In this document: piece by piece, positions 7,739 to 16,127 of the stretch
Numbering within the stretch: position 1 is the stretch's first letter
Layout of the letters: the number at the start of each line of letters is the position of its first letter
Source: Kitasatospora cheerisanensis KCTC 2395
GTDB lineage: Bacteria; Actinomycetota; Actinomycetes; Streptomycetales; Streptomycetaceae
Length of the DNA stretch: 64,000 nucleotides
Direction: 5' to 3'
NCBI RefSeq assembly: GCF_000696185.1
Contig: NZ_KK853997.1
Coordinates: forward strand, 3,360,277 to 3,424,276
Program-made: the position numbers and the translations under genes
Notes under the pieces: model-generated
Seen by the model: the letters and a program-made list of their open reading frames with translations, nothing else
Told to the model about the DNA's origin: nothing
Database searches by the model: none

Positions 7739-10066
7739 TCAGCTCGCGCGGCGGTCCGACTGGCGCGGGATCCGCGGGTGCGGGATGCCGAGCAGCAGGG
7801 CCAGCACCGGCGTCGTCGCGTCGGCGCGGTCCTCGTCCAACGCGCTGTCAGGACCGGCGGCGGCCACCGGCGTTGCCAGCGGGCCGGCCGCCACCCGGGA
7901 GCCGATGGTGTGGCGGACGCCCGTCTCCAGGGAGGAGAAGGTGCGGCGCAGCACCGGCAGCAGGTCGGTGAAGGTGTCGGCGGGGACGCCGCACAGCCAG
8001 CCGTCGAGCAGGCCGAGCAGGGCCGGGTCGTGCAGCAGCAGCGCGCCGCCGCCGGAGACGAAGCCCTCGACCCAGCCGGCGGCGTCCAGCGGGCCGGAGG
8101 CGATCGAGAGGACCAGGCCGAGGCGCCGGCCGGCCTCCTCGGTGTCGATCCGGCCGTCGTCCAGCAGCAGCCGGACCGCCCGCCCGCGCAGCAGCCCGGG
8201 GACGCCGGTGGCCGGGCCGCCGTGCGGTTCACGGGCGGCGAGCGCGGTGAGGGTGCCGGCCCAGCGGTCGGCGACGGCGGTGTCGGAGAGCAGCGCGATC
8301 GCCTGGTGCACGGCGTCGATCTCGGTGCGGCGGGCGCCCGCGCCGTCCGCGTCGAGGCCGGTGCAGGCGGCGGGCAGGGCGACGCAGAGGCGTTCGGCGA
8401 GGCCGAGGGCGACAGCGGTGAGGGCGCTGGTGTCGGTGGCCCGGACATCGCCGTAGCGCAGGGTGCGGACCAGCGCGGGGAGCGCGGCGGCGAGGTGGCC
8501 GGCGTCGGTGTCGAGCGCGGCGCGGTCGGCGAGCCGCCGCATCACCTCGGGCAGCGCGTCGGGCAGCCCGGCCAGCAGGCAGTGCTCGGCGAGTTCGGTG
8601 AGCGCGGTGAGTTCGGCGGTGGCCGCGTCGGCGATCGCCTTGCCGGTGGCGGCGCCCTGCACGGTGGTGCCCCACTGGCCGGCCTCGACCAGGCGGATCG
8701 CGTACTCGGGTTCCCAGGCGAGCTGCCAGACCTCCCGGAAGGTGCCGGTGGACTGCACGCCGTCGCGGGTCGGCCGGCCCCAGTGCAGGCCGAGCAGGCG
8801 CAGCCGGTGCAGCAGGCGGGAGCGTTCCGCGTCGAGGTCCTTGCGCAGGTCGAGGACGAGGTCGCGGGTGGTGGCCTCGGGCTTGAGCCGCAGCGTGCGC
8901 TGAAGGCGCGTCAGGTCGCGCTGGAGCGGCACGGCGGGTGCGCCGTCGGGGACTTCGCCGAGCGCGTCGCCGACCACCAGCCGGTCGTGCACCAGGGCGA
9001 GCGCCACGTCGGAGCCGTCGCACAGGACGGCGCGCACCGTGTCCAGGGTCTCGGTGAGGCCGGGCAGCGGGCGGCCGCGCATCGCGGCGAGGCTGTCGGC
9101 GAGGCGGATCGCCTCGATGACGTGCGCGGAGGAGACCGGGTGGTCCTCGCCGCGGAGCAGTTCGGCGACCTTGGTCATCCAGCGGGCGACCGGCTGCTCG
9201 GGGGTGGTGTACAGGTGGTGGTACCAGCCGGGCGAGTCGATGCCGGCGCCGTAGCCGGTGTGCTGGGACAGCCGGCGGTGGGTCCACGGCACCCAGGTGA
9301 GTTCGGTCCTGAGCTTCTTGGGGAGTTCGGCGAGCAGCGCCCGGTCGTGCGCGACGGTCGGCATGGCGGCGAGCGCGGGCACGTGCCAGGCGCCGCAGAC
9401 CACCGCGATGCGGCGGTGGCCGGCCCGGCGGGCGGCCCGGATCTGCTGCCGCATGGCGGCCTCGCGGACCTCGTCGCGCCGTTCGGCGGGGTGGTGCTCG
9501 CGCAGCGCGGCCATCGCCTCGGAGAGGGCGGCGAACGGGGCGAGGGGGTCACCGTCGGGGGCGCGGTGCTCGATCACGTCCTCCCACCAGGCCTCCGGGT
9601 CCGGGTGCCCGGCGGCGGCGGCGAGTTCGGCGATCGGGTCGACCGGGCCGGGCCCGGAAGTGCCCCCCGGCACTTCCGACCCCTCCCCCTCTTCTGACGC
9701 GTCGTCGGGCCCGGACGTCGCAGGCGGATTTCCGCGCGGCCCGAGTGCGAGGCTCTGCCCGGCGGGCAGGTCGATGAAGCGGACCGGCACGCCGGCGTCG
9801 GCGGCGTGGCGCAGCGCCACCCACTCCGGGGAGAACTCGGCGAACGGCCAGAACGCGGCCCGCGCCGGGTCGTCGCTGACGTGGGCGAGCAGGGCGACCG
9901 GCGGCACCATGTCCTTCTCGGCGGCCAGCGCGGCGAGTTCGTCGGCCTCCGGCGGGCCCTCGATCAGCACCGCGTCGGGCTGCAGGGCGGCCAGCGCGGC
10001 GGCGACCGCGCGGGCCGAACCGGGGCCGTGGTGGCGCACCCCGAGCAGCGTCACCTGGGCAGTCAC
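7739..10066 (-). CDS. DUF5682-family protein with TIKI/TraB-like GX2H motifs
   Basis: A 775-residue cytosolic protein. The GTG start at 10066 overlaps the ATPase stop by 4 bp (GTGA), implying translational coupling. The N-terminus reads TLLGVRHHGPGS...PDAVLIEGPPE, with GVRH at residues 9-12 and E36. IAVVCGAWHVPAL places GAWH at 225-228, just after an Arg-rich helix. Two GX2H motifs and an acidic residue are the signature of the TIKI/TraB/EreA/ChaN hydrolase superfamily, and the arrangement resembles TraB proteins. Residues 105-145 form a low-complexity linker. The C-terminal 500 residues are helical and unassigned. Family membership of DUF5682 is recognised; the hydrolase fold is my inference. 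Confidence 0.8.
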   Translation of the reverse strand: MTAQVTLLGVRHHGPGSARAVAAALAALQPDAVLIEGPPEADELAALAAEKDMVPPVALLAHVSDDPARAAFWPFAEFSPEWVALRHAADAGVPVRFIDLPAGQSLALGPRGNPPATSGPDDASEEGEGSEVPGGTSGPGPVDPIAELAAAAGHPDPEAWWEDVIEHRAPDGDPLAPFAALSEAMAALREHHPAERRDEVREAAMRQQIRAARRAGHRRIAVVCGAWHVPALAAMPTVAHDRALLAELPKKLRTELTWVPWTHRRLSQHTGYGAGIDSPGWYHHLYTTPEQPVARWMTKVAELLRGEDHPVSSAHVIEAIRLADSLAAMRGRPLPGLTETLDTVRAVLCDGSDVALALVHDRLVVGDALGEVPDGAPAVPLQRDLTRLQRTLRLKPEATTRDLVLDLRKDLDAERSRLLHRLRLLGLHWGRPTRDGVQSTGTFREVWQLAWEPEYAIRLVEAGQWGTTVQGAATGKAIADAATAELTALTELAEHCLLAGLPDALPEVMRRLADRAALDTDAGHLAAALPALVRTLRYGDVRATDTSALTAVALGLAERLCVALPAACTGLDADGAGARRTEIDAVHQAIALLSDTAVADRWAGTLTALAAREPHGGPATGVPGLLRGRAVRLLLDDGRIDTEEAGRRLGLVLSIASGPLDAAGWVEGFVSGGGALLLHDPALLGLLDGWLCGVPADTFTDLLPVLRRTFSSLETGVRHTIGSRVAAGPLATPVAAAGPDSALDEDRADATTPVLALLLGIPHPRIPRQSDRRAS

Positions 10067-11160
10067 GCGGAGACCTCCCGGGCGGCCCGGTAGAAGTCCT
10101 TCCAGCCGTCGCGGTCGCGGACCACGCCTTCCACGTACTCGCGCCACACCTGCCGGTCGGCGACCGGGTCGCGGACCACCGCGCCGACGATGCCGTCCGC
10201 GACGTCGCCGGCCCGTAGCACGCCGTCGCCGAAGTGGGTGGCGAGGGCGAGCCCGTTGGTGACCACCGAGATCGCCTCGGCGGTGGACAGCGTGCCGCTG
10301 GGGGTCTTCACCTTGGTGCGGCCGTCGGCGGTCAGGCCGGCCCGCAGCTCGCGGAAGACGGTGACCACGCGGCGGATCTCCTCGGCGCCGCCCGGCAGTT
10401 CGGGCAGGTCGAGGGAGCGGCCGAGCTGGCCGACCCGGCGGGTGACGATCTCCACCTCCTCGTCGAGGGTGGCGGGCAGCGGCAGCACCACGGTGTTGAA
10501 GCGGCGGCGCAGCGCGGAGGAGAGCTCGTTGACGCCGCGGTCGCGGTCGTTGGCGGTGGCGATCACGTTGAAGCCGCGCACCGCCTGGACCTCGGTGCCG
10601 AGTTCGGGCACCGGCAGGGTCTTCTCGGACAGGATGGTGATCAGGCTGTCCTGCACGTCGGCGGGGATGCGGGTGAGCTCCTCGACGCGGGCGATCTGCC
10701 CGTCCCGCATGGAGCGCATCAGCGGGGACGGCACCAGGGCGTCCTCGCTGGGGCCGTGGGCGAGCAGCTGGGCGTAGTTCCAGCCGTAGCGGACGGCCTC
10801 CTCGGGCGTGCCGGCGGTGCCCTGGACGAGCCGGGTGGAGTCGCCGGAGATCGCGGCGGCCAGGTGCTCGGACACCCAGGTCTTGGCGGTGCCGGGCACG
10901 CCGAGCAGCAGCAGCGCCCGGTCGGTGGCCAGCGTGGTGACGGCGACCTCGACGATCCGGCGCGGGCCGATGTACTTGGGCGTGATGACGGTGCCGTCGG
11001 CGAGTTCGCCGCCCAGCAGGTAGGTGGCGACCGCCCACGGCGAGAGCCGCCAGCGCTCCGGTCGCGGCCGGTCGTCGTGCCGGGCGAGGGCGGCCAGTTC
11101 GTCGGCGAAGGCGTCCTCGGCGTGCTGCCGCAGGACCTCGCTGGTCGTCTCGGTGGTCAT
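10063..11160 (-). CDS. MoxR-type AAA+ ATPase
   Basis: A 365-residue AAA+ ATPase. Walker A is GVPGTAKT (residues 87-94), sensor 1 is N204 in NVIATAND, and the arginine finger lies in SALRRRF (about 216-221). Walker B is unusual: QIARVEEL (155-162) has Glu where Asp is normal. The ATG at 11160 is chosen over an upstream GTG at 11178 because GGAG precedes it at the right distance. MoxR ATPases work with VWA proteins to remodel or mature targets, and a VWA gene is in this cluster. It is the first gene of the minus-strand run. Confidence 0.88.
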   Translation of the reverse strand: MTTETTSEVLRQHAEDAFADELAALARHDDRPRPERWRLSPWAVATYLLGGELADGTVITPKYIGPRRIVEVAVTTLATDRALLLLGVPGTAKTWVSEHLAAAISGDSTRLVQGTAGTPEEAVRYGWNYAQLLAHGPSEDALVPSPLMRSMRDGQIARVEELTRIPADVQDSLITILSEKTLPVPELGTEVQAVRGFNVIATANDRDRGVNELSSALRRRFNTVVLPLPATLDEEVEIVTRRVGQLGRSLDLPELPGGAEEIRRVVTVFRELRAGLTADGRTKVKTPSGTLSTAEAISVVTNGLALATHFGDGVLRAGDVADGIVGAVVRDPVADRQVWREYVEGVVRDRDGWKDFYRAAREVSA

Positions 11161-11270
11161 CGACCGCTCCGATCTCACGGGACGTCAGAACACTGCGCAG
11201 AAAGGGCGCGAAGAACGAACGACACGGCGCTGACCTGGGGAGACGTACTCCCGTTCGGGCCGTGTGAGAC

Positions 11271-11696
11271 CTACTCTGCCGCCTGCCACTGACAACCGGC
11301 GCCCCGCCGGGCCGCCGCCCACGGCCACAACTGCGCCACGCCGAACGCCACTTCCACGGCCAGGAAGCCCCCCAGCAGGCCGGTCGCGCCGTGCGCCAGC
11401 GCCCAGGCCTGCCAGCAGGCGAACAGCACCCGCGCCGCGCCGTCGTACAGTCCGTGCACCGGCAGCGGGCGGAGCAGCCGCAGCAGCGCCCACACCACCA
11501 CCAGCGAGCCCATCAGGTTGGCGAACAGCGTCAGCACCGGTTCCGGCGGCGGCAGTTCGCCGACGCCGAGGGCCCGGGCGGCGGCGTTCATCGCGCGGTG
11601 GGCGAGGGCGAAGGTCCAGGGGGTGGCGAACGGGGCGGTGACCAGCAGGTCGTACCAGGCGCTGGCGCGGATCGTGCGGAGGTGACGGGTCGTCAT
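11271..11696 (-). CDS. Small four-helix membrane protein, MerR-linked
   Basis: A 141-residue protein with about four hydrophobic segments, beginning MTTRHLRTIRASAWYDLLVT. Topology and size suggest a DoxX-like or other small integral membrane protein, but I do not recognise the family. The ATG has AGGAG nine bases upstream. It is divergent from a MerR regulator 86 bp away across a perfect palindrome, so that regulator probably controls it. The frame reads far upstream but becomes Arg-rich there. Confidence 0.65.
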   Translation of the reverse strand: MTTRHLRTIRASAWYDLLVTAPFATPWTFALAHRAMNAAARALGVGELPPPEPVLTLFANLMGSLVVVWALLRLLRPLPVHGLYDGAARVLFACWQAWALAHGATGLLGGFLAVEVAFGVAQLWPWAAARRGAGCQWQAAE

Positions 11697-11735
11697 CGGA
11701 CGGGCTCCTTCGGTCGCGGGGACCGGTCCAGGCTC

Positions 11736-11759
11736 GACCCTGGAGTACTGTCCAGGGTC
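11736..11759. promoter_or_regulatory. Probable MerR operator between divergent genes
   Basis: A perfect 9-6-9 palindrome, GACCCTGGA-GTACTG-TCCAGGGTC, lies between the membrane protein gene and the merR-type gene. On the minus strand its edge reads TTGACC, a fair -35 element, so the palindrome would fall in the spacer of a promoter facing the membrane gene, as MerR operators do. No clear -10 is visible. Confidence 0.6.
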
Positions 11760-11782
11760 AAGTCGCCGACGGAGGCAGGGGC

Positions 11783-12136
11783 ATGCGGATCGGGGAACTC
11801 GCCGAACGGACCGGGCTGAGCCGGGACACCGTCCGCTTCTACGAGCGCACCGGACTGCTGACGGCCCGCCGGCTGCCCAACGGCTACCGCGACTTCCCGC
11901 CGGAGGCCGTGCCCTGGCTGCGGTACGTCCGCACCGCGCAGGCGCTGGGCTTCTCGCTCGCCGAGATCGCCCGCACCGGCGCCGAACTGGACGGCGCCCC
12001 GGACGCCGCCGAGCGGCTGTCGGAGCTGCTGCGGCAGAAGATCGCGCTGATCGACGAGCGCACCGCCGAACTGGCCGCGCTGCGCGCCGACCTGGTCGAG
12101 CGGGCCGCCTCCGGCTGTCCGCTGGCGCCGTCCTGA
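11783..12136 (+). CDS. MerR-family transcriptional regulator
   Basis: A 117-residue MerR protein. The winged HTH begins MRIGELAERTGLSRDTVRFY, followed by the YERTGLL and GYRDF wing residues, a dimerisation helix and a short C-terminus with one Cys in SGCPLAPS. There is no long effector domain. GGAGG lies seven bases before the ATG. It probably controls the divergent membrane protein and itself through the palindrome at 11736-11759. It separates the two arms of the MoxR/SWIM cluster, so it may be a later insertion or the cluster's regulator. Confidence 0.88.
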   Translation: MRIGELAERTGLSRDTVRFYERTGLLTARRLPNGYRDFPPEAVPWLRYVRTAQALGFSLAEIARTGAELDGAPDAAERLSELLRQKIALIDERTAELAALRADLVERAASGCPLAPS

Positions 12137-12275
12137 CGGTCGCCCCGGCCGGGAACCGCCTGGTGACAGGGGCCGTGGAGCCGTCCGCCCGTTCCCGGCC
12201 GCCGGCCGGCGCCGACGGCGGCACCGGGTCCTGACCGCCCCTCAACTGTCAGTGGTGCCGCCTAGCGTGGTGGTC

Positions 12276-13587
12276 ATGGAGGAACGCTGGAGCACCGAAC
12301 ACGTCCTTTCCCTGGCCCCCGACCCGGCGTCCCAGAAAGCCGCGGGCAAGCTCTCCGGGCCCGCCCCGTGGAGCTCCGCCGGCACCGGTCAGGGCGCGCT
12401 GTGGGGCCTGTGCAAGGGCAGCGGCAGCACGCCGTACCGGACGGCGGTGGAGCTCGGCACGCCCGCCTACAAGTGCAGTTGCCCGAGCCGGAAGTTCCCG
12501 TGCAAGCACGCCCTCGGGCTGCTCCTGCTGTGGGCCTCCGGTCCCGAGGCGGTCACCGCGGCCGCCGAGCCGCCGGACTGGGTGTCGGAGTGGCTGAACG
12601 GCCGCAGCCAGGCCGCCGCCGACAAGGCCGCCAAGGCGCAGGCCAAGGCCGCCGACACCGACCCGGAGGCCGCCCGCAAGCGCGCCGCGAAGCGCTCCGC
12701 GCGGGTCGCCGCCGGCGCGGTCGACCTGCGGCTGCGGCTGGCCGACGGCGTCCGCCGGGCCTCGCCGACCCGCTGCCCGCCGGCGCGTGGGACGAGGTCG
12801 CGGCGCGGATGGTCGACGCCCAGGCCCCGGCCTGGCCGGCCGGGTCCGGGCGCTGGCCGAGACCCCGCAGGACGCCCTGCTGGAGGAGTTCGCGATGCTG
12901 CACCTGCTGGCCGGCGCGTACGGCCGGATCGACACCCTGCCGGAGGCGCTGGCCGCCACCGTCCGCACCCGGGTCGGCTTCACCACCGACACCGCCGAAC
13001 TGCTCGCCGGCCCGACCGTCCGGGACCGCTGGCAGGTGCTGGGCAGCCGCGACACCGCGGACGAGCGGCTCACCACCCGCCGGGTGTGGCTGCGCGGCGC
13101 GAAGACCGGCCGGGACGCCCTGCTGCTGGCCTTCGGCCGCCCCGGCCAGGCGCCGGACCTCGCACTGCCCACCGGCCGCCTGCTGGAGGCCGACCTGGCC
13201 TTCCACCCGGGCGCCCGCCCGCTGCGCGCCGTCCTCGGCACCCGCTACGGCAGCCCCGAGCCGGCCCCGGTGGCCGTGCCCGCCGGCCTGTCCCCCGCGC
13301 AGGCGCTCGCCGGGTACGGCGACGCCGTCGCCGAGGACCCGTGGCTGGACAGCTGGCCGACCGTGCTGGCCGACGTCGTCCCCGTCCTGACGCCGGACGG
13401 CTGGCAGCTCACCGACGGCCGCGACACCCTGCCGGTGCGCCGCGGCGCCCTCACCGACGCCGCGCTGTGGCGGCTGGCCGCGGTCTCCGCCGGCCACCCC
13501 GTCACGCTGTTCGGCGAGTGCGGCCACGCCGGGTTCACGCCCGTCACGGCGTGGGACGCCGAGCAGCGCCCCGTCGGCCTCGGCTGA
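12276..13587 (+). CDS. SWIM zinc-finger protein (frame interrupted twice)
   Basis: The SWIM motif CxC-x6-CxH is complete at C67, C69, C76 and H78 (KCSCPSRKFPCKH). Such fingers bind zinc and often mediate DNA or protein contacts. As given, the frame breaks in the G run at 12757-12759 and again at 12825-12830. Restoring one G at each point gives a continuous 437-residue protein running through LADPLPAGAWDEVAARM, GLAGRVRALAET and on to 13587. The ATG at 12276 is chosen because a -10-like TAGCGT lies eight bases upstream, which suggests a leaderless transcript. It is the first gene of the plus-strand arm, before the 46-aa peptide and DUF5691. Confidence 0.75.
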
Positions 13588-13753
13588 CCCGGACACCACC
13601 ACCACCCGCACGCCGCCCTGACGCCACGTCACGGCTTCGGCGTGCCCGGCCGCGCCCGGAATCCGCGGGCCGGCCACGAACCACCGCACCCGACCGACCG
13701 GCCATCCGGCGCTCCCCGGCGTCTCCCGACGGCCTGTCAACCGGAGGAACCAC

Positions 13754-13894
13754 ATGTACTGCACCACCCGCATCCGCCAGCGTGCCGCCGTCCGACGCAT
13801 CTGCCTGCACCACGCCGCCCGCCGCGCCGCCACCGCCAGCGGCTGGGGCCGCCGCCACCGCACCGCCACCCGTCCGATCGGAGGCCGCGCATGA
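13754..13894 (+). CDS. 46-residue Arg-rich peptide coupled to the DUF5691 gene
   Basis: An ATG at 13754 follows a near-ideal ribosome site (GGAGG, six-base spacer). It opens a 46-codon frame ending at 13892-13894, with the stop overlapping the DUF5691 ATG (ATGA). The peptide begins MYCTTRIRQRAAVRRICL, is rich in Arg, His and Ala and has two Cys. The ribosome site of DUF5691 lies inside its last codons. It could be a real basic peptide that binds a cluster protein or nucleic acid, or a leader that sets DUF5691 translation. I know no homologue, and the composition is close to what random GC-rich frames give; the ribosome site and coupling are the main support. Confidence 0.5.
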   Translation: MYCTTRIRQRAAVRRICLHHAARRAATASGWGRRHRTATRPIGGRA

Positions 13895-15462
13895 CCGCCC
13901 CCGCCGTCGCCGGCGACCAGTGGGCCGACCTGCAGGGCGCGGCCCTGCTCGGCACCGACCGCCGCCCGCTGCCCGAGCCCGGCACGCCGCTCGCCGGGTC
14001 CGTGGACCGCACCGACCCGGCCACCGCGCTGCTCGACCTGGCGGCGCTGGCCACCGTCCGCCGCCGGGCCGGCGCGCTGCCCGGGCCCGCCGTGGAGACG
14101 CCCGCGCCCGCCCCGGCCGACACCCGCCCGGCGCTGCCCGAACTCGCCGCCCGTCGCCTCGCCGTGCTGCTCGGCACCCGCGGCGGCCACGGCTCCACCG
14201 CCAACCTCGCCGAACTGCTCCCGCAGTGGCTGTCCGCGGCCCGCGCGCACGGCTACCGGCTGCCGCCGGCCCTCGTCCCGGCGCTGCTGGACACCGCCCG
14301 GGCCCGGTCCGAGCTGCGCGCCGACGCCGTCACGCTGGCCGGCCCGCTCGGCCGCTGGCTGGCCCCGCTGAACCCGGACTGGCGGTACGTCACCCGCACC
14401 GCCGCCGACACCGACCTCGGCGAGGCCGCCGACCGGCCGGCCGAACTCGTCTGGCAGGAGGGCCTGTTCGCCGAACGGGTGGCCCACCTCACCCGGCTGC
14501 GCCGGACCGACCCGGCGGCCGGCCTGGCGCTGCTCGCCTCCACCTGGTCCACCGAGCGGGCCGAGGACCGGGTGCTGTTCCTCGACTCGCTGCAGGACGG
14601 ACTGTCCGGCGCCGACGAGGAGTTCCTGGAGGCCGCGCTCGGCGACCGCTCCAAGAACGTCCGCGCCACCGCCGCCGAACTGCTGTCCACGCTGCCCGGC
14701 TCCGCGCTGGCCGGCCGGATGGCCGCCCGCGCCCGCGAGGCCGTCCGGTACGAGGGCGGCCGGCTGCACATCACGCCGCCGGCGGGCTGCGACGCCGCCA
14801 TGCAGCGCGACGGCATACCCGTCAAGTCGCCCACCGGGCGCGGCGAACGGGCCTGGTGGTTCGGCGAGGTGGTGGCCGCCGCCCCGCTCGCGCTGTGGAC
14901 CGCCGACACCGGCCTGACGCCCGATCGGCTGCTCACCGTGCCGACCGTGGACGCGGCCGACGGCGGCGGCGCCGAATGGGCCGAGGACCTGCGCGAGGCG
15001 TGGGCCCGCGCCGCCGTCCGCCAGCAGGACGCCGGCTGGGCGCGGGCGCTGCTCGGCGCCCCGCCCCGCCCCGGCCGGGCGGGCCGCACCCCGGGCGCGC
15101 CCGCGAAGCTGCTCGCCGTGCTGCCGCCCGCCGAGCGCGCCGCCTGGACGGCCGCGTTCGTGCAGACCCACGGCCTCGGCGACGCCTTCCAGCTGCTCGG
15201 CGCCTGCGCCACCCCGTGGACGCCGCCGCTGTCCACGGCCGTGGTCGCCGCCCTCAAGCGGGCCGCGGAGCTGGGCTCCTACCCGTGGAGCCACAGCGGC
15301 GTGCTCGGTATGACGGAGCGCGCCCTCGCCCCGGAGACCGCCCCGGCGGTGGAGGCGCTCGCCGCCGACACCTCGCCGGACACCGCCTGGGCCGACACCT
15401 TCACCCGGCTCGCCGGCACCCTGCGCTTCCGGCAGGCCATGCTCGCCGAACTGGCCGGCTGA
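13891..15462 (+). CDS. DUF5691-family protein (HEAT-repeat-like)
   Basis: A 523-residue soluble protein. GGAGG precedes the ATG at 13891. The N-terminus (DQWADLQGAALLGTDRR) and the location after a SWIM gene match the DUF5691 family. The middle (about residues 200-280) has short Ala/Leu-rich helices such as DRSKNVRATAAELLSTL, resembling HEAT repeats, so it may be a scaffold. No catalytic motif is visible. It is the last gene of the arm and is followed by a strong terminator. Function unknown; linkage with MoxR, VWA, DUF5682 and SWIM genes suggests one machine. Confidence 0.75.
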   Translation: MTAPAVAGDQWADLQGAALLGTDRRPLPEPGTPLAGSVDRTDPATALLDLAALATVRRRAGALPGPAVETPAPAPADTRPALPELAARRLAVLLGTRGGHGSTANLAELLPQWLSAARAHGYRLPPALVPALLDTARARSELRADAVTLAGPLGRWLAPLNPDWRYVTRTAADTDLGEAADRPAELVWQEGLFAERVAHLTRLRRTDPAAGLALLASTWSTERAEDRVLFLDSLQDGLSGADEEFLEAALGDRSKNVRATAAELLSTLPGSALAGRMAARAREAVRYEGGRLHITPPAGCDAAMQRDGIPVKSPTGRGERAWWFGEVVAAAPLALWTADTGLTPDRLLTVPTVDAADGGGAEWAEDLREAWARAAVRQQDAGWARALLGAPPRPGRAGRTPGAPAKLLAVLPPAERAAWTAAFVQTHGLGDAFQLLGACATPWTPPLSTAVVAALKRAAELGSYPWSHSGVLGMTERALAPETAPAVEALAADTSPDTAWADTFTRLAGTLRFRQAMLAELAG

Positions 15463-15475
15463 CCCGTCAAACGCG

Positions 15476-15509
15476 CGGCGGCCCCGGGCAGTCGTGCCCG
15501 GGGCCGCCG
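15476..15509. terminator. Bidirectional hairpin between DUF5691 and icmB
   Basis: A perfect 15-bp stem (15476-15490 with 15495-15509) and 4-nt loop GTCG, between convergent genes. Confidence 0.88.
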
Positions 15510-15518
15510 TGACGGTGC

Positions 15519-15563
15519 TTCAGCCGGCGGTGGCTCAGCCGGCGGTGCTTCAGCTGGCGGTGC
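15519..15563. repeat. Three 15-bp tandem repeats at the end of icmB
   Basis: Three near-identical 15-bp units (CTTCAGCCGGCGGTG type) start at 15519, 15534 and 15549. The third spans the icmB stop. Each carries TCA, so the minus strand reads three in-frame stops at 15-bp spacing. This looks like a local duplication of the gene end. Confidence 0.75.
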
Positions 15564-15957
15564 GCAGGTTCGCCTCGACCCAGCTCACCACGTCCTGGGT
15601 GGAGGTGCCGGGGGTGAAGATGTCGGCGACGCCGAGGGTCTTCAGCTCGGCGATGTCGGCCTCCGGGATGATCCCGCCGCAGAACACCTTGATGTCGGCC
15701 GCGTCGCGCTCCTTGAGCAGCTCGATCACCTTGGCGCACAGCGTCATGTGGGCGCCGGACAGGATGGACAGGCCGATGCCGTCCGCGTCCTCCTGGATCG
15801 CCGTGTCGACGATCTGCTCGGGCGTCTGGTGCAGGCCGGTGTAGATGACCTCCATGCCCGCGTCGCGCAGCGCCCGCGCGATGACCTTGGCACCCCGGTC
15901 GTGCCCGTCGAGACCGGGCTTGGCGACCACCACTCGGATCGGCCCTGACACAACCAT
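15550..15957 (-). CDS. icmB: Isobutyryl-CoA mutase, small cobalamin-binding subunit
   Basis: A 135-residue B12-binding subunit. The motif DxHxxG is in [10 protein letters not shown], SxL in GLSILSG, and the GG pair in CGGIIPE; these bind adenosylcobalamin in base-off/His-on form. It closely resembles IcmB of Streptomyces, which joins the large subunit IcmA (not in this window) to interconvert isobutyryl- and n-butyryl-CoA for valine breakdown and polyketide precursors. The ATG at 15957 has AGGAGG five bases upstream, preferred over the GTG ten codons earlier. A role with another mutase large subunit is possible. Confidence 0.85.
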   Translation of the reverse strand: MVVSGPIRVVVAKPGLDGHDRGAKVIARALRDAGMEVIYTGLHQTPEQIVDTAIQEDADGIGLSILSGAHMTLCAKVIELLKERDAADIKVFCGGIIPEADIAELKTLGVADIFTPGTSTQDVVSWVEANLRTAS

Positions 15958-16127
15958 CACTGCCTCCTGGACCACGTCGTCCACCACCCGTCCGACGTCG
16001 TCGCGGGCGCGTGTTAACCACTTTTAACAGACCTGAGGGGAGGGTAGCGGCCCGGCGGGGCCCACCGGTCAAGAGGAGGGGAAAATCACAGCCCTCCGCC
16101 GCCCGGTCGGCCCCGCGGAACCGCCGC

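Noticed and set aside
12276..13587. Calling the SWIM gene a decayed pseudogene
   Set aside because: Both breaks are single-base losses, each near a short G run, third-position GC stays high in each segment, and other genes in the window show the same type of break.
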